A stretch of DNA of 64,000 nucleotides. Origin: CAYWBU01 sp942491525 (lineage in GTDB: Bacteria; Desulfobacterota; Desulfomonilia; UBA1062). Position numbers and translations under genes: made by a program. Numbering within the stretch: position 1 is the stretch's first letter; each line of letters begins with the position of its first letter. The DNA is taken from assembly GCA_942491525.1 (NCBI GenBank), contig CALOBW010000064.1, positions 1 to 64,000 of the forward strand, given 5' to 3'. This document shows, one piece after another, positions 58,410-64,000 of the stretch. Under the pieces are notes generated by a model, which saw nothing but the letters and a program-made list of their open reading frames with translations, made no database searches and had not been told where the DNA came from.

Positions 58410-60279
58410 AATCCTTCAGACCTTCATCAAATTTGATCATGATTTCGTAGACTCCGCTCTCAAGATGGCTCTGCATGGGGTAGCCGGCCTTGGCGAAAAC
58501 CTTTAGCATGGGCGAGTTGGCGCTGAGCACGTCCGCCGTGAAACCCTCAATGTTGTTCTCGCGGGCTATTCTGATCAGGTAGCGCAGGATATGGGTGCCG
58601 ATGCCGCGGTTGTGCCACTGATTTTTAATGGTGAATGCCACGTCGGCCATGTTGGAGTTGGGGTCGCGCACATAGTGGCCCATGGCGATGATCTCCTCCT
58701 TGCTTTCAGGCTCCTCGCGGCCGATGACTCCGGCGATGGCCATCTTGTCGGAGTAGTCGATGGCGGCCATGGGCATGGCCAGTTTGTGGGGGAATGATTT
58801 AAGGCTGTGGAAGAAACGCGTGTAGATGTCCTGGTCGGGCAGCGAGTAGATCATGTCCTGGATGCTGCGCTCATCCGTTGGTTTGACCGGTCGGAAGAAG
58901 ATCTCCTGATTCTGCTTATCCTGCCAGTGGCTTTCGTACTGCCTGGGGTAGGGCACTGAAGGCAGGATCTGGTCCTGAAAGACGTAGTGCTGCTCTTTAG
59001 CCGCGGCAAGTAGTTCGTCGCGGAAATCGGGGTGGGCGATGTTGATCAGGGCCAGGGCCCTCTCGCGGATTGATTTGCCGTGAATGTAGGCGGCGCCGAA
59101 CTCGGTGACCACATAGTGGATGTCGCCGCGGGTTACGACCACGCCGCTGCCTTTTTCCAGAAATGGCACAATGCGTGATTTCAGGCCGTCATCGGTGGTG
59201 GAGGGCAGGGTGATGATGGATTTGCCGTGCTTGGACATGGCCGAGCCGCGCACGAAATCGACCTGGCCGCCGATGCCGCTGTAAAAGTTGAATCCAAGCG
59301 AGTCGCTGCAGACCTGGCCGGTCAGGTCAACGGTCAGGGCTGCGTTGATCGAGATGAAGCGTTTGTTCTTGGCGATGATGTTGGGGTCATTGGTGTAGCG
59401 GCTGGGGTGGAACTCGAAGAGTGGGTTGTCATGGATGTACTCATAGAGCCGTTTGTTGCCCATGCAGAAGCTGGCGATCACCTTGCCGGGATGGATGTTC
59501 TTCTTGCTGTTGTTGATCACGCCGGCTTCAATCAGGTCGATGATGCCTTCGGTGAAGACCTCGGTGTGCACTCCCAGGTCGCGCTTGTGCTTGAGGTGGG
59601 GCAGTACGGAGCTGGGAATGCGGCCGACGCCGGTCTGAATGGTGGATCCGTTATCGATCAGGTCGGCGATATGGGTGGCGATGCGGCTGATGATGTGGTC
59701 GGGCGAGTGTTCGTGATACTCCAGCAGAGGTTCGCTGTTTTCGATGAAATGGTCAATCTCGCTGACATGCAGGAAGCTGTCGCCATGGGTGCGCGGCATG
59801 TTCGGGTTGACCTCGGCGATTACCACTTTGGCGACTTCGGTGGCGGTCTTGGTTATGTCGACCGAGACGCCCAGGCTGACGTAGCCGTTGTTGTCCGGCG
59901 GCGAGACCGTCACCAGGGCCACGTCGATATGCATGCGTCCGCGCAGCATCAGCAGTGGAATTTCTGAGAGAAAGATTGGGGTGTAGTCGGCCCGGCCGTC
60001 CATGATGGCCTGGCGGGTATTGGCGCCGATAAAGAGTGCATTGTGGTGCAGATGCTCGTCATAGCGGCTGTCGGCGTAGGGTTCGTTGCCCAGATCCAGA
60101 AAGTGGATCAGTTCGGTGTCGCTGAGGTGGGGGGCTATCTTGAGCAGGGAGCGTACCAGCAACTGCGGCTCGCCGCAGGCCGATCCGATGAAGACGCGCT
60201 GGCCGCGTTTAATGTTTTTGATGGCGGAATCCGGATCGGTCAGGCGTTGCTGGTAGGTTTCATTCCAATCGTAGATCAA
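58408..60279 (-). CDS. Acetyl-CoA hydrolase/transferase fused to a C-terminal GNAT domain
   Basis: 623 residues from TTG 60279 with AGGAGG 5 nt before. Residues to about 435 form an acetyl-CoA hydrolase/4-hydroxybutyrate CoA-transferase: GSACGEPQLLVRSLL, SPPDNNGYVSLGVSVDITK, FNFYSGIGGQVDFVRGS (catalytic region), IVPFLEKGSGVVVTRGDIHYVVTEFGAAYIHG. The rest (about 440-623) is a GNAT: DIYTRFFHSLKSFPHKLAMP, MAIAGVIGREEPESKEEIIAMGHYV, NQWHNRGIGTHILRYLIRIA with the acyl-CoA loop. The fusion occurs in several anaerobe lineages. It would interconvert acyl-CoAs, with GNAT perhaps modifying the enzyme or a metabolite. Confidence 0.85.
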   Translation of the reverse strand: MIYDWNETYQQRLTDPDSAIKNIKRGQRVFIGSACGEPQLLVRSLLKIAPHLSDTELIHFLDLGNEPYADSRYDEHLHHNALFIGANTRQAIMDGRADYTPIFLSEIPLLMLRGRMHIDVALVTVSPPDNNGYVSLGVSVDITKTATEVAKVVIAEVNPNMPRTHGDSFLHVSEIDHFIENSEPLLEYHEHSPDHIISRIATHIADLIDNGSTIQTGVGRIPSSVLPHLKHKRDLGVHTEVFTEGIIDLIEAGVINNSKKNIHPGKVIASFCMGNKRLYEYIHDNPLFEFHPSRYTNDPNIIAKNKRFISINAALTVDLTGQVCSDSLGFNFYSGIGGQVDFVRGSAMSKHGKSIITLPSTTDDGLKSRIVPFLEKGSGVVVTRGDIHYVVTEFGAAYIHGKSIRERALALINIAHPDFRDELLAAAKEQHYVFQDQILPSVPYPRQYESHWQDKQNQEIFFRPVKPTDERSIQDMIYSLPDQDIYTRFFHSLKSFPHKLAMPMAAIDYSDKMAIAGVIGREEPESKEEIIAMGHYVRDPNSNMADVAFTIKNQWHNRGIGTHILRYLIRIARENNIEGFTADVLSANSPMLKVFAKAGYPMQSHLESGVYEIMIKFDEGLKD

Positions 60280-60364
60280 TGTGACCTCCTGAAATTATTC
60301 TATCAAAACGGGGCAATCCTTTGATTGAAATATTAGCTCACATGTGTCTATAAAGCCAGCAATT

Positions 60365-61129
60365 ATGGAAAAGATATCCGTTGTTTTAATTACCTTCAAC
60401 AATGAGAGAACGGTGCGGCTGGCTCTTGAAAGTGTCAAGGATTGGGCCGATGAGATTGTGGTGGTGGACTCATTCAGCACGGACAGCACCCCCGAGATCG
60501 TTAAGGAGTACACCGCTAACCTTGAACAGCGGGCCTGGCCCGGTTTCAGGGATCAATACAATTACTGTATCAGCAAAGCCCGCAATGAGTGGGTTGTTTT
60601 CATCGATGCCGACGAGGCCATCTCAGATGAGCTTGCCGCTGAGATTCAGCAGCGTCTGAGCGCTGACGGTGGTCGTTATGACGGCTATATTGCGCACCGG
60701 CGTAACTTCTATCTTGGTCGCTGGATTATGCACGGCGGCTGGGTGCCGGATCATGAGATCAGGCTCTTCAAAAAGAGCTGCGGCGGCTTTGAGGGTGACC
60801 TGCATGCCAACGTCAAGGTCAGGGGCGAGGTTGGCGAGTTCCGGCATATCTATGAGCACTACAACTATCGTGACATCTCGGAGCAGATTCAGACCATTGA
60901 CCGCTACTCCAAGGCGGCGGCCGCAGACATGCTCAAGGCCGGCAAGAAGTTTCGCATGCTTGATCTTCTGCTGCGCCCGCCGTTCAGGTTTATCAAGGAG
61001 TACCTCTTTAAACAGGGATTTCGTGACGGCATGGCCGGCCTGGTAATCGCATTTTCAACCATGTACTATGTTTTTATCAAGTACGCCAAGTTCTGGGAGC
61101 TATCCCGGGGTTTGAGTGAGGGGGAGTAG
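60365..61129 (+). CDS. Glycosyltransferase family 2 (WaaE/KdtX-like)
   Basis: 254 residues from ATG 60365; GTG 60344 is possible but has no better ribosome-binding site. GT2 landmarks: ISVVLITFNNERTVRLALESVKDWADEIVVVDSFSTDSTPEIV, then the DXD-type FIDADEAIS metal site, and HGGWVPDHEIRLFKK with the family 'PDxxxRLF' motif. C-terminal membrane-interacting hydrophobic helix (FRDGMAGLVIAFSTMYYVFIKY). It is the LPS-core/O-antigen sugar transferase type, which fits the next three genes. Confidence 0.85.
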   Translation: MEKISVVLITFNNERTVRLALESVKDWADEIVVVDSFSTDSTPEIVKEYTANLEQRAWPGFRDQYNYCISKARNEWVVFIDADEAISDELAAEIQQRLSADGGRYDGYIAHRRNFYLGRWIMHGGWVPDHEIRLFKKSCGGFEGDLHANVKVRGEVGEFRHIYEHYNYRDISEQIQTIDRYSKAAAADMLKAGKKFRMLDLLLRPPFRFIKEYLFKQGFRDGMAGLVIAFSTMYYVFIKYAKFWELSRGLSEGE

Positions 61130-62140
61130 GTGGATAATTTTTACCGTGATAAGCGCGTTTTGATAACTGGCGGTCTGGGTTTTATCGGTTCAAATCTGGC
61201 GGCGGAACTGGTGCGCCTGGGGGCTGATGTTACCATTGTTGACAACATGCTCCCGCGCCAGGGCGGCAATCTGAAGAACATTGAGGAGATCCAGGACCGG
61301 GTGCGGGTTAATTACAGTGATATCCGCAACCAGCTCTCCATGAATCATCTGGTTAAGGGTAAGGAGATCATTTTTCATCTGGCCGGTCAGGTCAATCATG
61401 TTGACTCCATGCGCAATCCGATGCTTGATCTCGAGATTAACTGCCACGGTACCCTGACGCTGTTGGAGGCTTTGCGCCACCATAACCGTGATGCTCTGGT
61501 TGTTTATTCGGGTACGCGCAGCGAGTATGGGTCCAGCGTGCAGCTGCCCATTGGCGAAGATCACCCCACTAATCCCAAGGGGCTTTATGCCGTGACAAAT
61601 CTGGCGGCCGAGAAGATGATCCAGGTCTACAGTGATGTCTATAAGATCCCGTCCATCTGCCTGCGCATCACCAATACCTATGGGCCCCGCCACCAGATGA
61701 TGCACGATGAGTACGGCGTCTTCAACTGGTTCATCCGTAAGGCCATGGATGGCGAGGAGCTGCCGGTTTTTGGCGACGGCATGATTATCCGGGATTTCAT
61801 GTATATCCGTGACCTGGTGGAGTGTCTGTTGATGACTGCCAAGTGTGAGGATGCCCGTGGAGAGGTCTTTAATGTCGGCTCAGGCAAGGGCATCACCTTC
61901 CGTGATATTGCGGAGGTGATTGTGCGCTGCGTGGGCAGGGGCAGTTACAAGTTTACCGAGTTCACCAGTGAACGCGCCGAAGTTGAGCCGGGTGACTACT
62001 GGGCCGATATTTCCAAGCTGACCCGTATTGTGGGCTGGCAGCCCAAGGTCAGCTTTGAAGTTGGCATTCCGGAAACCGTGGCTTACTATGATGATAAACG
62101 CGATTTTTACTGGCATGATGTGAGCAGTGATGAAAGTTAA
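61130..62140 (+). CDS. SDR-type NAD-dependent epimerase/dehydratase
   Basis: 336 residues from GTG 61130, immediately after the GT2 stop. NAD-binding VLITGGLGFIGSNLAAEL (9-26), FHLAGQVNHVDSM, a S-G-T-R-S-E-Y-G catalytic Ser/Thr region, and late YGPRHQM and FNVGSGKGITFRDIAE. In the usual Y-x-x-x-K active site this protein reads YAVTN: the Lys is replaced by Asn, with a Lys only five residues later (AAEK). This may be a family variant. It would make a nucleotide sugar for the adjacent aminotransferase and glycosyltransferases. Confidence 0.8.
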   Translation: MDNFYRDKRVLITGGLGFIGSNLAAELVRLGADVTIVDNMLPRQGGNLKNIEEIQDRVRVNYSDIRNQLSMNHLVKGKEIIFHLAGQVNHVDSMRNPMLDLEINCHGTLTLLEALRHHNRDALVVYSGTRSEYGSSVQLPIGEDHPTNPKGLYAVTNLAAEKMIQVYSDVYKIPSICLRITNTYGPRHQMMHDEYGVFNWFIRKAMDGEELPVFGDGMIIRDFMYIRDLVECLLMTAKCEDARGEVFNVGSGKGITFRDIAEVIVRCVGRGSYKFTEFTSERAEVEPGDYWADISKLTRIVGWQPKVSFEVGIPETVAYYDDKRDFYWHDVSSDES

Positions 62141-63227
62141 ATTTTTCGATTTCTCTCCCGAGATTGATCAGCTGGGTGACGCCATCAGCGCCACCATCGA
62201 AAGGGTTGTGCGCTCGGGACGTTATATTTTGGGGCCTGAGCTGCAGCAGCTTGAAGAGCGTTTTGCCCACATGTGTGCGGCAGACCAGGCTGTTGGTGTG
62301 GCTTCGGGTACGGATGCTCTTTTCCTGGCCTTGAAGGCATTCGGTGTAGGTCCGGGCGATGAGGTTATCACCGTTGCCAACACCTTTGCGGCTACGGCCC
62401 TGGCCATTATCTATACCGGCGCCACCCCGGTATTTGTCGACATTCAGGAAGACTCTTTCCTGATTGACGTTGATCAGATCGAGGGCGCCATAACTGAACG
62501 GACCAAGGCGATTATTCCGGTTCATCTCTACGGCTGCTGTGCTGACATGGATGCCATCATGCAGATTGCAGAGCGCCATGGGCTTTATGTGCTCGAAGAT
62601 GCCTGTCAGGCTCATACCGCGCTCTATAAGGGGCGTAGGGCCGGTTCCCTCGGGCATGCCGCTGCCTTCAGCTTCTATCCCACCAAAAACCTGGGCGCCT
62701 ATGGCGATGCCGGCATCATCACGGTTAATGATCCGGATATTTACCGAAAGTTGAAGCTGCTGCGTAACTATGGTCAGGTCGACCGTTATCACTATGAACT
62801 GGCCGGTTACAACTCGCGCCTTGATGAAGTTCAGGCCGCGATTCTCAATTTGAAGATGGATTATCTGGAGGAGTGGACAGCCAGGCGTCAGAAAATAGCC
62901 AAGCTTTATGATGAGGGGTTGGCTGGTTTTAACTTGGTTGCCGGCCGCATGCATGAGGGCTCAAATCATGTCTACCATCTATATGTGATGGCCACAGATA
63001 AGCGTGACACTCTTATGGAACATCTTGAGAGCAAGGGTATCGGCACTCTCATTCACTACCCGGTTCCGCTTCACAAACAGCCGGCCTTTGCCGCTGCGCG
63101 TGAGCATGGGCACCAGAAGTATACCATGCTGCGTTCCGGTCAGATCATGAGTCTCCCTATGCACCCCTGGATCAGTGATCAGCAGGCGGCATACTTGATT
63201 AAGACCGTGCGGAGCTTCCTTAGTTGA
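62130..63227 (+). CDS. DegT/DnrJ/EryC1-family sugar aminotransferase
   Basis: 365 residues from ATG 62130, overlapping the epimerase by 11 bp. PLP-enzyme landmarks: VGVASGTDALFLALKAFGVGPGDEVITVANTFAATALAI, FVDIQEDSFLID, IIPVHLYGCCADMDAIMQIA, LEDACQAHTA, and AFSFYPTKNLGAYGDAG with the PLP Lys. RNYGQVDRYHYELAGYNSRLDEVQAAIL is the substrate-binding region. It transaminates a nucleotide keto-sugar to an amino sugar, commonly for O-antigen. Confidence 0.9.
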   Translation: MKVKFFDFSPEIDQLGDAISATIERVVRSGRYILGPELQQLEERFAHMCAADQAVGVASGTDALFLALKAFGVGPGDEVITVANTFAATALAIIYTGATPVFVDIQEDSFLIDVDQIEGAITERTKAIIPVHLYGCCADMDAIMQIAERHGLYVLEDACQAHTALYKGRRAGSLGHAAAFSFYPTKNLGAYGDAGIITVNDPDIYRKLKLLRNYGQVDRYHYELAGYNSRLDEVQAAILNLKMDYLEEWTARRQKIAKLYDEGLAGFNLVAGRMHEGSNHVYHLYVMATDKRDTLMEHLESKGIGTLIHYPVPLHKQPAFAAAREHGHQKYTMLRSGQIMSLPMHPWISDQQAAYLIKTVRSFLS

Positions 63228-64000
63228 AGATCTGCATCGCCATCGAGAAGTTTGACCCCTCTACCGGGGGAGCCGAGCGTTACTGTTGGGATCTGGCGCA
63301 TTTTCTGGTTGGTCGTGGTCATCAGGTGGCCGTCATCTGTATGCGTGGTGTGGATCCTGAAGAGAGGCGCATCGAGGTCAAACGCGTCAAGACCATCAGG
63401 TTTCCACAGGGGCTGCGTCATCTCTCCTTTGCCATTGCGCACTGGCGTATGGCTAAACAGATGGATGATTACTTGCACTTTGGTGTGGGCAATACCTTTT
63501 ATATGGATATCTATCAGTCGCATGGCGGGCTTCATCGGGCCTGGTTTAAGCGCGAGAGTCTGCGTCTGCCGGCATATCGTAGGGTGTTTATGCGCTTCAT
63601 CAAGCGCCTGAGTCTGAAGGATATGGTTCAGCGCGGCCTTGAGTGGTGGATCTTTAGAGTTACCCGTCCTGAGATTATATCCATCTCCAGGATGGTCGGT
63701 CAGGATTATATGACCTGGTTTGATTATCCGGCAGATAAGATCACCCTGGTGCCCAATGGTATTGATACTGCTAAGTTTTCGCCGGCCAAGTCGGCGCATG
63801 CTGCTGAAGTTCGTAAACAGTATGGCCTGAGCGGAGATGAGTTTGTCTTCTGTTTTGTGGCTCAAAATATGATTCTCAAGGGCTTCAGACTGCTCGTGGA
63901 GGCCGTGCGTGACCTGAATATGCCGTTTAAAGTTCTGGTTGTGGGTCCGGCTGATCAGGCGGCCGAGAAGCTGGCATCAACCTGTCCCGGGCGCTTTGTC
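63224..64000 (+). CDS. Glycosyltransferase family 4 (WaaG-like), 3' truncated by window end
   Basis: 259 codons visible, starting at TTG 63224 (overlap TTGA with the aminotransferase stop) and open to the end of the window. N-terminus MKICIAIEKFDPSTGGAERY-DLAHFLVGRGHQVAVICMRG has the GT4 donor-loop G-G-A-E-R region. YQSHGGLHRAWFKRES (WaaG-type HGGxxxxW) and IISISRMVGQDYMTWFDYP, ITLVPNGIDTAKFSP, FVFCFVAQNMILKGFRLLVEAV are all GT-B/WaaG landmarks. It likely adds a glucose or heptose-type residue to LPS core. Operon continues beyond the window. Confidence 0.9.
   Translation, partial: MKICIAIEKFDPSTGGAERYCWDLAHFLVGRGHQVAVICMRGVDPEERRIEVKRVKTIRFPQGLRHLSFAIAHWRMAKQMDDYLHFGVGNTFYMDIYQSHGGLHRAWFKRESLRLPAYRRVFMRFIKRLSLKDMVQRGLEWWIFRVTRPEIISISRMVGQDYMTWFDYPADKITLVPNGIDTAKFSPAKSAHAAEVRKQYGLSGDEFVFCFVAQNMILKGFRLLVEAVRDLNMPFKVLVVGPADQAAEKLASTCPGRFV

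Overview
The window reads as chromosome of a Gram-negative bacterium at roughly 55% GC. It has many lipoproteins with canonical lipoboxes, a complete yajC-secD-secF set, LPS/O-antigen type glycosyltransferases and a type IV pilin fragment. The gene repertoire (TusE/DsrC-DsrE-SQR sulfur cluster, large NAD-type glutamate dehydrogenase, GldA/F/G-like ABC transporter, CoA-transferase fused to GNAT, sigma54 promoter) fits a deltaproteobacterial-like or related lineage. The sequence alone does not give a genus. TTG start codons behind strong Shine-Dalgarno sites are unusually common.

Layout. 1-1.9 kb: the end of a type IV pilin, then three overlapping lipoprotein genes that look like FlgO-type outer-membrane proteins. 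1.9-3.3 kb: a large beta-rich lipoprotein. 3.5-7.4 kb: a translationally coupled operon of a HyuA-like ATPase, a histone-deacetylase-family amidohydrolase and a patatin. 7.4-10.3 kb: two tandem lipoprotein caspases. 10.4-21.5 kb: an accessory envelope block on the minus strand with a GNAT enzyme, a degenerate CapA-like lipoprotein, two secreted Cys-nucleophile Ntn hydrolases (one behind a sigma54-type promoter), a flippase-like membrane protein, a PaaK/CapK-like ligase, a SLOG-like protein and a C45-type acyltransferase/hydrolase. 21.7-28.4 kb: a membrane methyltransferase, an alpha/beta hydrolase, an acyl-CoA dehydrogenase, a ChaN/TraB-like protein and the large glutamate dehydrogenase. 28.6-30.6 kb: DsrE-TusE-SQR. 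30.7-33.9 kb: DusB, YhcC-type radical SAM, a MITE-like palindromic repeat and an Ldh-family oxidoreductase.

34.1-37.1 kb: an unknown gene followed by two tandem iron-alcohol-dehydrogenase paralogues. The first has lost every metal-ligand histidine and both nucleotide-binding motifs, so it is probably a pseudoenzyme partner of the second. 37.2-41.5 kb: an AT-rich lipoprotein, a MarR-DmeF metal-efflux operon with a visible operator over its promoter, a PilZ protein, a periplasmic START-like protein and an HAD phosphatase. 41.6-48.2 kb: a Gld-type ABC exporter operon running into dCMP deaminase, dCTP deaminase, Ndk and a TrmN6-like methyltransferase.

48.2-58.4 kb is core housekeeping: tig-clpP-clpX, HU, tRNA-Val and tRNA-Asp, a PP-loop tRNA-thiolation-like enzyme, DUF2065, queA-tgt-yajC-secD-secF. 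58.4-60.3 kb is a CoA-transferase/GNAT fusion. From 60.4 kb to the end is a surface polysaccharide operon (GT2, SDR epimerase/dehydratase, DegT aminotransferase, GT4) that runs off the window.

The strongest candidates for undescribed biology are the active/dead alcohol dehydrogenase pair with its co-transcribed unknown gene, the secreted Ntn-hydrolase/GNAT/ligase block with its sigma54 promoter, the tandem lipoprotein caspases, and the HyuA-deacetylase-patatin operon. Functions are inferred from motifs recognised by eye; no database search was possible.
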